A stretch of DNA of 6,760 nt from Cytophagales bacterium (lineage in GTDB: Bacteria > Bacteroidota > Bacteroidia > Cytophagales > UBA9547): contig JANYCH010000117.1 of NCBI GenBank assembly GCA_025360395.1, forward strand, positions 1-6,760, read 5' to 3'. Position numbers and translations under genes: made by a program. Shown here piece by piece: positions 1-6,661 of the stretch (its first letter is position 1; each line of letters begins with the position of its first letter). The notes under the pieces were generated by a model. That model had not been told where the DNA came from. It did not search any database and was given only the letters and a program-made list of their open reading frames with translations.

Positions 1-289
1 CCAATACATCCTGATATTAAGGTTCTTGGGTTGTGATCTTGGTTTTTTTCAACTTGCTTCAGGAATATCGCTTGTATTTATGGCAAAATCATTGATACCT
101 AGTTTCCACGTTCTCAGTGATCTGGGCATTAGGGAATTTGCCGCATTACTTTTTTTACCCATTTTAGGAATTTCAAATGAAATTGTGGTTTGTGCCAGTT
201 TATATGTTTGGTTCATAAACATATTATTACCTTCTATTGTGGGCGCATTCATCTTGCTACAAATCAAATGGAACAGCAGATACTGTTAA
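1..289 (+). CDS. C-terminal part of a flippase-like (LPG-synthase TM / UPF0104-type) membrane protein
   Basis: The frame beginning at base 2 is open from the left edge to a TAA at 287-289, so this is the tail (about 95 residues) of a longer gene; the first in-frame TTG (26) is not a credible start. The visible part is almost wholly hydrophobic, with about three membrane segments separated by short loops, and ends in a short basic tail. A conserved-looking loop reads DLGIREFAALLF, matching the 'GxGVRE' loop near the C-terminus of the lysylphosphatidylglycerol-synthase TM region / UPF0104 family. Proteins of that family sit in the cytoplasmic membrane; some are proposed to flip lipids. The family call rests on this one motif plus topology. 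The next gene, a glycosyltransferase, starts inside this one (22-nt overlap), suggesting coupled translation and perhaps a shared lipid or glycolipid substrate, which is inference. Confidence 0.7.
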   Translation, partial: QYILILRFLGCDLGFFQLASGISLVFMAKSLIPSFHVLSDLGIREFAALLFLPILGISNEIVVCASLYVWFINILLPSIVGAFILLQIKWNSRYC

Positions 290-1398
290 TTTTTTGTTCC
301 GCATATTTTTTGGTTTATATAATCTTCCTGGCATTTTCCATTTTTACCTGGTCTAAGTATAAAATTAATCTCATTACTGAATCTTCTTCTTTGAAAGTAT
401 CTGTTATTATTTCTGCCAGAAATGAAGAAGCAGTAATATTGAATTTACTTCAATCACTCTCGGCGCAGCAATACCCGGAAGAATTATTGGAAATAATAAT
501 AATAAATGATCAGTCAACAGATAACACCAAAAATCTAATAGAACTTTATATTAAAAATAACTGTCAGAATATCAGATTATTAAATACAGAATTGGAAAGT
601 ACAACTCCAAAGAAACAAGCTTTAAGCTTAGGCATACGCGTTTCAAAAGGCGATTTACTTTTATTTACTGATGCCGATTGTACCTTTAATCCTTTGTGGA
701 TTAAAACAATGTCTGCTGCATTTTTAAACGAAAGTGTAGATTTGGTTTTTGGTCCAATAAAGTACGATTCTTTTAATTATCTCGAGAAGTTACTTTCTAT
801 AGAACAGGCAGCTTTACTGGGTTCATCACTTTCTTCACTTAAAATGGATATTCCCTCTATGTGCAATGGAGCAAACATGGCCGTTAGAAGGTCCGCTTTT
901 GATAAAGTGAACGGCTTTATGACGGAAAGTATCGTAGCTTCAGGGGACGATGAGTTGCTTTTTCACAAAATATACAAATCGAATAAAAACGCTGTTCTTT
1001 TTCTTAAAACTCCTTTAGCTACGGTCAATACAAAACCTGTTTCCACCTTTAAACAACTTTTCAATCAAAGGAAAAGATGGGCTGGTAAATGGGAAAAATA
1101 CATTCTCAAAAGAACAAAGGCTTTTGCTCTTGGTATTTTTGGTTTCCATGTTGTTTGGTTAGTGTTCTTTACTATGTCCTTATTTTATCATTCTCTTTTA
1201 CCTTATTTTATAGTGGCCTTCTTTATAAAGTTAGTATTGGAATATGTTTTTATAAACCAGGTAATGAAATTTCTTGGTAAAAGAATAAATTTGCCATCCT
1301 TTATTATTCTACAAGGAATTTACAGTTTTTATGTCGTATTTTTTGGTCTTATTTCAAGAGGAACAAACTATACCTGGAAAGAACGCAAATTAAGTTAA
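268..1398 (+). CDS. Membrane-bound family 2 glycosyltransferase (GT-A, QxxRW type)
   Basis: A 376-residue inverting GT2 enzyme that transfers a sugar from a nucleotide-sugar donor at the cytoplasmic face of the membrane; acceptor and sugar cannot be read from sequence. Order: N-terminal membrane helix (about 5-27), GT-A domain starting VSVIISARNEE (44-54), D81 in the NDQSTD segment that contacts the nucleotide, the metal-binding DxD as FTDADC (D135, D137), an acceptor-side CNGANMAVRR segment (199-208), the GDDE catalytic-base region (226-229), and QRKRW (Q267, R270, W271), the QxxRW signature of processive-type GT2 enzymes. Two or three further membrane helices follow (about 286-330 and 345-364). 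All key residues are intact. I chose ATG 268 because the protein then begins with the expected membrane helix; the longer frame from 190 adds 26 residues that merely run out of frame across the upstream gene. The stop is 2 nt before the next gene. Confidence 0.9.
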   Translation: MEQQILLIFCSAYFLVYIIFLAFSIFTWSKYKINLITESSSLKVSVIISARNEEAVILNLLQSLSAQQYPEELLEIIIINDQSTDNTKNLIELYIKNNCQNIRLLNTELESTTPKKQALSLGIRVSKGDLLLFTDADCTFNPLWIKTMSAAFLNESVDLVFGPIKYDSFNYLEKLLSIEQAALLGSSLSSLKMDIPSMCNGANMAVRRSAFDKVNGFMTESIVASGDDELLFHKIYKSNKNAVLFLKTPLATVNTKPVSTFKQLFNQRKRWAGKWEKYILKRTKAFALGIFGFHVVWLVFFTMSLFYHSLLPYFIVAFFIKLVLEYVFINQVMKFLGKRINLPSFIILQGIYSFYVVFFGLISRGTNYTWKERKLS

Positions 1399-1400
1399 TA

Positions 1401-1655
1401 ATGACTGACCTTGAATTTGAAATCTTGGATGAACTTTACTTTGTAAAAAGATTAGAGGACTTACAAAAGGAGTTATTTTCTTTGGGAAACAATCTTTTAC
1501 CTGAGCTTGAAAATTTAATAAAGAAGGGCTGGGTCCGAATATTAGATGGAGAAGACAATGAAATTCAATTGTCAGATAAGAGGTATAAAAACTATGAATC
1601 TTCTTTTAAGTACATTGCCACTAAACAAGGTTTAAAGGCGCATAACCAGGTTTAA
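1401..1655 (+). CDS. Small winged-helix-like hypothetical protein (84 aa)
   Basis: A small acidic, soluble protein with no signal peptide or membrane segment. I have no named function for it. The predicted pattern is helix (EFEILDELYFV, 5-15), helix (about 17-27), helix (LLPELENLIKKGWVRIL, 32-48), a charged hairpin-like stretch (49-60), then a C-terminal segment ending YIATKQGLKAHN. A helical bundle followed by a 'wing' and a closing Y-x-(A/L)T-x-x-G segment is how MarR/PadR-like winged helices look, so this may be a DNA-binding or protein-binding winged helix without extra domains; that is inference. The ATG lies 2 nt after the glycosyltransferase stop, and its own TAA overlaps the permease ATG (TAATG at 1653-1657), so it is almost certainly a real gene co-translated with both neighbours. 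It could be an accessory factor of the transporter or a local regulator. Confidence 0.75.
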   Translation: MTDLEFEILDELYFVKRLEDLQKELFSLGNNLLPELENLIKKGWVRILDGEDNEIQLSDKRYKNYESSFKYIATKQGLKAHNQV

Positions 1656-2890
1656 TGCAGCAAAGAAATATTAATTTTTACTATTTTAGAAAACGGCTGC
1701 TCCGAAACAAACCAGCAGTATTTGGCTTTGTTATAATCGTTTTATCTGCCTTCATTACCATTCTTGGGTATCATATCATGCCAGATGATTCGCCAAATGC
1801 CAACGAGGGTGCGGTACAGATTCAAAAGCAAACTCCAGGATTTAAGGTTAAGGTTATTACACTCAATAAAAATCTGGAAGTTGAAAAGGTGAATTTCTTA
1901 GAGAAGCTTATATCAGGCCAGGAAAAAGATTTCATTTTTGTGCCGGTTGATACTTTCTGGTTCCAAAATGCTGATTTACATTATGTTCAGTATGGCAAAT
2001 TAAAACGGAAGGAAAACCTCCCTTTAATTCATGCAGTAAGAAATGTATTTGTTGGGGATTCTAAAAAATTGCCAGAAAGCCATGGTGCAAATTTTCTTGT
2101 CATGGGAGATACTATACTATATCTTGATTTAAACGAGAAACAGAAATATGCCTCCCTTAATGCCTTAAAACAGGAATTTAAAGAAACTCATGTCAAATCT
2201 AAATTCTATTTGCTTGGGACTGACAAAACTGGTAGGGATTTACTTAGCCGATTGCTTTTTGGCACCAGGATTTCATTGTCAATCGGTTTTATTTCCGTCT
2301 TAATTTCGCTTTTAGTTGGAGTAAGCCTGGGTGCCATGGCAGGTTATTTCGGAGGTGGAACAGATAAGTTTATCCAATGGTTAATGACTGTAGTTTGGTC
2401 AATTCCTAGTATTATGTTGGTGATAGCCATTAGTTTGGCTCTTCAAAGCAAAGGAATTTGGGTGTCATTTGTAGCGGTTGGCCTAACTACTTGGGTAGAA
2501 GTCGCTAGAGTTGTACGAGGTCAGGTTTTAAGTTTAAAGGAAAAGACCTACATAGAAGCTGCCAGGGCTTTGGGGCTTTCTGACATGAGTATAATCAGCA
2601 AACACATCATGCCTAACTTAACAGGCCCAATCATCGTAATTGCCACTTCAAATTTTGCCAATGCCATTCTGATAGAGGCAGGACTAAGCTTTTTAGGTTT
2701 AGGTGTACAACCTCCAATGCCGTCCTGGGGGATGATGATCAATGAAGGCTTTCATTCTATTGGCACTAAAAACAGTTCTCATTTGATTCTATTACCTAGT
2801 CTATGCATTTGTTTGATGGTTTTGGCTTTCAATTTATTGGGAAATGGTTTACGTGATGCTTACGATCCTCAGGGTAAAGTGAAACTGTAA
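1655..2890 (+). CDS. DppC/OppC-type ABC transporter permease with an enlarged extracytoplasmic loop
   Basis: The inner-membrane subunit of a peptide/nickel-type ABC importer, 411 residues. After a basic N-terminus there is one membrane helix (about 21-40), as in the OppC N-terminal region. A long polar stretch (about 43-182) precedes the family signature LGTDKTGRDLLSRLLFGTR (187-205). Four or five further helices follow (about 207-232, 240-263, 268-290, 322-345, 377-397). The ATPase-contacting EAA loop is EAARALGLSD...HIMPN (301-321); LSFLGLGVQPPMPSWG (344-359) and the closing LRDAYDP (399-405) are typical of DppC-like proteins. E. coli DppC has 300 residues, so the roughly 110 extra residues sit in the loop after helix 1. 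No partner permease, ATPase or binding protein is in the window, so the substrate is unknown. The ATG shares one base with the upstream stop, implying translational coupling. Confidence 0.93.
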   Translation: MQQRNINFYYFRKRLLRNKPAVFGFVIIVLSAFITILGYHIMPDDSPNANEGAVQIQKQTPGFKVKVITLNKNLEVEKVNFLEKLISGQEKDFIFVPVDTFWFQNADLHYVQYGKLKRKENLPLIHAVRNVFVGDSKKLPESHGANFLVMGDTILYLDLNEKQKYASLNALKQEFKETHVKSKFYLLGTDKTGRDLLSRLLFGTRISLSIGFISVLISLLVGVSLGAMAGYFGGGTDKFIQWLMTVVWSIPSIMLVIAISLALQSKGIWVSFVAVGLTTWVEVARVVRGQVLSLKEKTYIEAARALGLSDMSIISKHIMPNLTGPIIVIATSNFANAILIEAGLSFLGLGVQPPMPSWGMMINEGFHSIGTKNSSHLILLPSLCICLMVLAFNLLGNGLRDAYDPQGKVKL

Positions 2891-2922
2891 ATTCTTATCT
2901 TTATCTCCAATTAAAAATAACC

Positions 2923-3504
2923 ATGTTAGGATTGAAATTAGCCACCGACCCACGTTGGGTAGATATTGTTGAATCAAACATATCTGAAATCCTTACAGAT
3001 CATGCCTATTGCGAACAAAAAGCATTTACAAATGCAATTTATATCGTCGTAAATTTCCCTGAGTATTCTGAATTAGTCACAGATATGATTTCCCTTGCCC
3101 AGGAGGAATTAACCCATTTTAAAATGGTGCATGAAATCATCCTATCCAGAGGATTGGTTTTAGGTAAAGAACGAAAGGATGAATATGTTGGTGAGCTTTA
3201 CGGATTCATGCGAAAAGGCTATTTGCGTAAATTTGTCTTGATAGACCGGTTATTATTTTCCGCTTTAATTGAAGCCAGAAGCTGTGAAAGGTTTAAACTT
3301 CTTAGCGAGCAAATAAGCGATGAAGAATTAAGTAACTTTTACAGAGACCTAATGATCAGTGAAGCCACTCATTATACGACCTTTATAGGATATGCCCGGA
3401 AATACGCGGAAGGTGAAGACATAGATAAACGCTGGCAGGAATTTTTGGAGTTTGAAGCGTCTATTCTTGCTAAATATGGTAAAAAGGAAACAATTCACGG
3501 ATAA
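2923..3504 (+). CDS. miaE: tRNA-(ms2io6A)-hydroxylase MiaE
   Basis: A 193-residue ferritin-like four-helix diiron protein. MiaE uses O2 to hydroxylate the isopentenyl group of ms2i6A at position 37 of tRNAs, downstream of MiaA and MiaB, which are not in this window. The expected carboxylate/histidine ligand set is visible in two halves: E31 in DHAYCEQKA, E62 and H65 in EELTHF, then E117 in LIEARSCERF, and E147 and H150 in SEATHY. Length and motif order fit the MiaE family from end to end, and no ligand is missing. There is no signal peptide; the protein should be cytosolic. The ATG is preceded by an A-rich stretch (TTAAAAATAACC) and no Shine-Dalgarno sequence. It starts 32 nt after the permease gene, close enough for the same transcript, although the functions do not match. 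Confidence 0.92.
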   Translation: MLGLKLATDPRWVDIVESNISEILTDHAYCEQKAFTNAIYIVVNFPEYSELVTDMISLAQEELTHFKMVHEIILSRGLVLGKERKDEYVGELYGFMRKGYLRKFVLIDRLLFSALIEARSCERFKLLSEQISDEELSNFYRDLMISEATHYTTFIGYARKYAEGEDIDKRWQEFLEFEASILAKYGKKETIHG

Positions 3505-3569
3505 GTCTTTGTAAAAATTGACCTGACATTGAAGGCAAACAAAGTTTAAAGCAACTATTCGGATAAACT

Positions 3570-4784
3570 TTGAATATTTTATATTTCCACCAACACTTTT
3601 CTCCTCCTGAATCTTCTGGTAATAACCGATCTTTTGAACTGGCAACTTACTGGGCAAAAGCAGGTCATAGGGTTACAATCGTATGTGGCTCAGGCAATTT
3701 TTCTGAACCGCTCCCCTGGTTCTCTCTATTTAAAAATTATTCTATAAATGATTTCACAGTTGTTAGGTTAAATATTCAATATTCCCATTTTTATTCCTTT
3801 TCTAAAAGAGTTTTTTCATTTTTTAAGTATCTAATAATCTGCATTTTACTTACGTTTAAATGGCGACAGGCTGATATTGTTTATGCTTCCAGTACCCCAC
3901 TGACAGTTGGTATAATAGCACTATGGTTAAAGAAGATCTTCAACAAACCATATATTTTTGAAACTGTAGATCTTTGGCCTGATGTTCCCATTCAAATGGG
4001 TATAATTAAAAGTCTTCTTTTGGTAAAAGCCTTATTCACGTTAGAACATTTAATTTACAAGGAGGCTTCACATATTGTTTGTTTATCAGAAGGGATGAAA
4101 GAAGCAATAATTGCAAAACGCATTGATGTGCATAAGGTTTCTGTAGCGCATAATGGAACAAATTGTTCTTTTTTTAAGCCTTTTGAAAATAAAATGATGG
4201 CCAAAAGCCAGTTAAACCTTCAAAAAGATAAGTTTATAATCCTTTACGCCGGTACGATTGGAGAAGCAAATGGACTAACATTTTTGGTTGATCTTGCTGA
4301 TGAAATAGAAAAAATAACACCCAACACCGTTCAATTCTTGATTTTGGGTGATGGCAATAGAAAAGAGGATGTAAAAAAATATTTTCAATCTAAAGACCTT
4401 CAAAATATTATTTTTCTAGATTCAATTCCAAAATCTGATGTAAAGCCATACTTTGATGCTGCAGATGCTGGTTTCGTTTGCTTTGCCTCCTACCCTTTGC
4501 TGGAAACCAACAGCGCTAATAAATTCTATGATTACCTGGCTTCTGGATTACCGGTTTTTATCAATTATGGCGGTTGGCAAAAACAGTACCTGGATGAATT
4601 TAAAGCTGGTATTAGTCACACCACATCATTGGGATTAGCTAAAAAGATCAATTTGCTTTCAAATAATAAAACACTGTTAAGTCAAATCGGTAAAAATGGC
4701 CGATTATTAGCAGAAAAACGGTTTGACAGATATATCATATCGCAAATAATACTGGATATATTCACTTCTATCAAAAGCAATTAG
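3570..4784 (+). CDS. Family 4 glycosyltransferase (WbuB-like), TTG start
   Basis: A 404-residue retaining GT-B glycosyltransferase. The N-terminal Rossmann domain opens with NILYFHQHFSPPESSGNNR, with the usual substrate-binding glycine loop (G17) and AGHRVTIVCG (31-40). YASSTPLTVG (105-114) and ETVDLWPDVP (131-140) resemble the 'RDLWPE' region of WbuB-like enzymes. The C-terminal donor domain includes HNGTN (194-198), LYAGTIGEANG (225-235), LILGDG (257-262) and NSANKFYDYLASGLPV (314-329). A hydrophobic basic patch (about 78-98) may attach it to the membrane. It probably adds a sugar to a surface-polysaccharide or lipid-linked intermediate; donor and acceptor are unknown. The start must be TTG 3570: an in-frame TAA lies at 3564-3566, and the first strand of the fold begins at residue 2. 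There is no Shine-Dalgarno sequence. No other polysaccharide gene adjoins it, so it is an isolated transferase. Confidence 0.9.
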   Translation: MNILYFHQHFSPPESSGNNRSFELATYWAKAGHRVTIVCGSGNFSEPLPWFSLFKNYSINDFTVVRLNIQYSHFYSFSKRVFSFFKYLIICILLTFKWRQADIVYASSTPLTVGIIALWLKKIFNKPYIFETVDLWPDVPIQMGIIKSLLLVKALFTLEHLIYKEASHIVCLSEGMKEAIIAKRIDVHKVSVAHNGTNCSFFKPFENKMMAKSQLNLQKDKFIILYAGTIGEANGLTFLVDLADEIEKITPNTVQFLILGDGNRKEDVKKYFQSKDLQNIIFLDSIPKSDVKPYFDAADAGFVCFASYPLLETNSANKFYDYLASGLPVFINYGGWQKQYLDEFKAGISHTTSLGLAKKINLLSNNKTLLSQIGKNGRLLAEKRFDRYIISQIILDIFTSIKSN

Positions 4785-4818
4785 GATATTTGTATTTCTA
4801 TATCTATTTATCACCATC

Positions 4819-6063
4819 ATGAACACAAATACTTTGCAGTTACAAAACGAGACTGAAGTGCAAGGAATTCAACTTACAGACCTTGTTAAAGAATATGGCT
4901 CCCCATTGTATGTTTATGATACTGAATCCATTGAATATCAATACAAAAAACTGGTAGGTTCATTTAATGATACTAATATCAGGATCAAATATGCTACAAA
5001 GGCTTTGTCTAACATTTCCATTCTGAAGTACATGAATAAAATTGGAATAGGTTTGGATGTGGTTTCAATTGAAGAATTAAAAATCGGGATTAAAGCAGGA
5101 TATGCCGCAAAAGAAATAATGTATACTCCAAGCTGTGTAGATTTTCTTGAAATTGAAGAAGTAATATCATTGGGAGCAACCCTTAATCTTGACAGTATAC
5201 CTTTTGTTGAAAAATTTGGAATGAAATATGGCAGTTCCGTTCCCCTTTGCATAAGAATAAATCCTCATGTTGAAGCCGGTGGAAACCATAAAATAAAAAC
5301 AGGACATATAGAATCAAAGTTTGGTATTTCAATAGACCAACTCGATCAGGTATATTCACTGGTTGATAAATACAAAATAGACATGGCAGGAATCCATGTT
5401 CACACAGGGTCAGATTTTGGAGATATTGATGTTTTCTTAAAAGTAGCGGAATTAATGTATGAAGTAGCCATGAATTTTAAAAACCTTAGGTTTCTGGATT
5501 TTGGAAGCGGATTTAAAGTAGCCTACAAAAAGGGAGATAAGGAAACCAACATTGAGGAATTGGGTTCTAAAATGTCTGCATCATTTGCAGGTTTCTGCAA
5601 AAGATATGGTAAAAAATTGGAGTTGTGGTTTGAACCAGGAAAGTACCTTGTAAGTAAATCAGGATATCTTTTAGCTCAGGCAACGGTCATAAAACCAACG
5701 CCGGCTACAACTTTCATAGGTCTTAATACCGGATTAAACCATCTTATTAGACCGATGATGTATGAATCATATCATGAAATTATAAATATATCCAATCCGG
5801 AAGGACCTAAACAGAAATACTCAGTTGTTGGCTATATCTGTGAAACAGACACTTTTGCATGGGAACGTGAAATGACTGAAACGAAAGAAGGAGATGTTCT
5901 GGCATTCAAAAATGCAGGAGCATATGGCTTTAGTATGAGTTCAAATTACAATTCCAGGATAAGACCTGCAGAAGTTATGATATACAAAGGAAAAGCTGTT
6001 CTGATCAGAAAAAGAGAAACTTTGGAAGATGTTTTAAAAAATCAAATTGAAATTAATTTTTAA
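4819..6063 (+). CDS. lysA: Diaminopimelate decarboxylase (PLP-dependent, fold III)
   Basis: LysA decarboxylates meso-diaminopimelate to L-lysine, the last step of bacterial lysine synthesis, in the cytosol. The 414-residue length fits the family. Visible features: GSPLYVYD (27-34); the PLP Schiff-base lysine K61 in KYATKAL; HVHTGSD (193-199) where related enzymes have the H-x-GS segment; the phosphate-binding LDFGSGF (226-232); FEPGK (271-275), the EPGR position with Lys in place of Arg; C341-E342 in CETDTF, contributing the cysteine and acid that cross the dimer interface; and Y369 in NAGAYGFSM. The closing RPAEVMIYKGKAVLIRKRE is also typical. A substrate other than diaminopimelate (for example ornithine/arginine or carboxynorspermidine) is less likely given the close overall match to Bacteroidota LysA as I remember it. 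ATG 4819 follows a 34-nt AT-rich gap; the gene ends 31 nt from a convergent neighbour. Confidence 0.9.
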   Translation: MNTNTLQLQNETEVQGIQLTDLVKEYGSPLYVYDTESIEYQYKKLVGSFNDTNIRIKYATKALSNISILKYMNKIGIGLDVVSIEELKIGIKAGYAAKEIMYTPSCVDFLEIEEVISLGATLNLDSIPFVEKFGMKYGSSVPLCIRINPHVEAGGNHKIKTGHIESKFGISIDQLDQVYSLVDKYKIDMAGIHVHTGSDFGDIDVFLKVAELMYEVAMNFKNLRFLDFGSGFKVAYKKGDKETNIEELGSKMSASFAGFCKRYGKKLELWFEPGKYLVSKSGYLLAQATVIKPTPATTFIGLNTGLNHLIRPMMYESYHEIINISNPEGPKQKYSVVGYICETDTFAWEREMTETKEGDVLAFKNAGAYGFSMSSNYNSRIRPAEVMIYKGKAVLIRKRETLEDVLKNQIEINF

Positions 6064-6094
6064 CCCACTTGGTTTATTCTTTAAAACGATCTCA

Positions 6095-6661
6095 CTAAAC
6101 TCTTCGGGTTTTCATTTCTTCGACTGTATTCATATAGGTCTGAATTTCCCTTTTAAGCTTTCTTTCTACCTCAAGTTTCCCTGTTTTATAGTCTTCAAAT
6201 GATTTATGAAGTTGTTCATAATCATGGGTTTTCTGTTTCGTAAGTGAGTTGCTTTTTTGAAAAAGGAAATATAATACCGCACATACCAAACCTACAAAGG
6301 CCAAGGCTATCCAAAGTGCAAGAATATAGGTTACATTGCTGGAAGCCCTGTTATTAGCATCATCTCTTTCCTGGCCTATAACATTCATTTTTTCATTTGA
6401 TGCCTTTATTTTTTCATTTAACCGGGCTATTTCTACATTTTGGATATTAACCTTGTTTTGTTCGTTTTTCACCCTTACCCGCATCATCATCAAAGAATCC
6501 TGAACTGAAGACCACATACCATTCAATTCTTCTGTTCTGATAATTTTATGAGAATTATATGAGTTGGATTTATCTACCATATAATTCCATTTTTTTTCCA
6601 GGGTTTGAGAAAATCCGGTATAGGTCATTAGTAATAAGATTGAAAATGATAATTTTTTCAT
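6095..6661 (-). CDS. Signal-peptide, single-TM coiled-coil protein of unknown function
   Basis: A 188-residue protein. A short signal sequence (MKKLSFSILLLMTYTGFSQ) is probably cleaved after A/S-like residues near 18-19. A periplasmic segment follows (about 20-108) holding WNYMVDKSNSYNSHKII and QDSL, then a Glu/Lys/Asn-rich stretch (about 62-103) with coiled-coil character. One membrane helix (about 111-134) precedes a cytoplasmic Lys/Glu-rich coiled-coil tail (about 140-186). The layout and the 'KSNxYxxxK...DSL' pattern match a small Bacteroidota family that I recall being labelled 'tRNA (guanine-N1)-methyltransferase' in many genomes. Nothing here resembles TrmD (no trefoil-knot SAM site), so that name would be wrong. 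Its role is unknown; a membrane-spanning structural or scaffolding role is a guess. It is transcribed towards lysA, apparently as a single gene from the AT-rich region to its right. Confidence 0.85.
   Translation of the reverse strand: MKKLSFSILLLMTYTGFSQTLEKKWNYMVDKSNSYNSHKIIRTEELNGMWSSVQDSLMMMRVRVKNEQNKVNIQNVEIARLNEKIKASNEKMNVIGQERDDANNRASSNVTYILALWIALAFVGLVCAVLYFLFQKSNSLTKQKTHDYEQLHKSFEDYKTGKLEVERKLKREIQTYMNTVEEMKTRRV

Noticed and set aside
190..267. Longer start for the GT2 glycosyltransferase at ATG 190
   Set aside because: The added 26 residues lie over the upstream membrane-protein gene in another frame and look unlike a GT2 N-terminus; ATG 268 puts the membrane helix at the start.
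493..504. Four consecutive ATA triplets as a possible variable repeat
   Set aside because: They are four in-frame Ile codons forming the hydrophobic strand before the catalytic ND; a trinucleotide repeat would not shift the frame and is too short to suggest phase variation.
3507..3544. Inverted repeat CTTTGT / ACAAAG after miaE as a terminator
   Set aside because: Only six base pairs with a 26-nt loop, no GC core and no T-run after it; not convincing.
3349..3657. Minus-strand open frame across the miaE end and the GT4 start
   Set aside because: It lies mostly opposite two well-supported genes and shows no recognisable domain; a shadow frame.
4785..4818. Promoter for lysA in the gap after the GT4 gene
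   Set aside because: A TTTG at 4789-4792 is present, but no TAnnTTTG follows at the right spacing.
4938..5252. Minus-strand open frame within lysA
   Set aside because: Fully inside a strongly supported enzyme gene and with no family features; a shadow frame.
6064..6094. Bidirectional terminator between the convergent lysA and coiled-coil genes
   Set aside because: The 31-nt gap has no stable hairpin that I can find, only AT-rich sequence.
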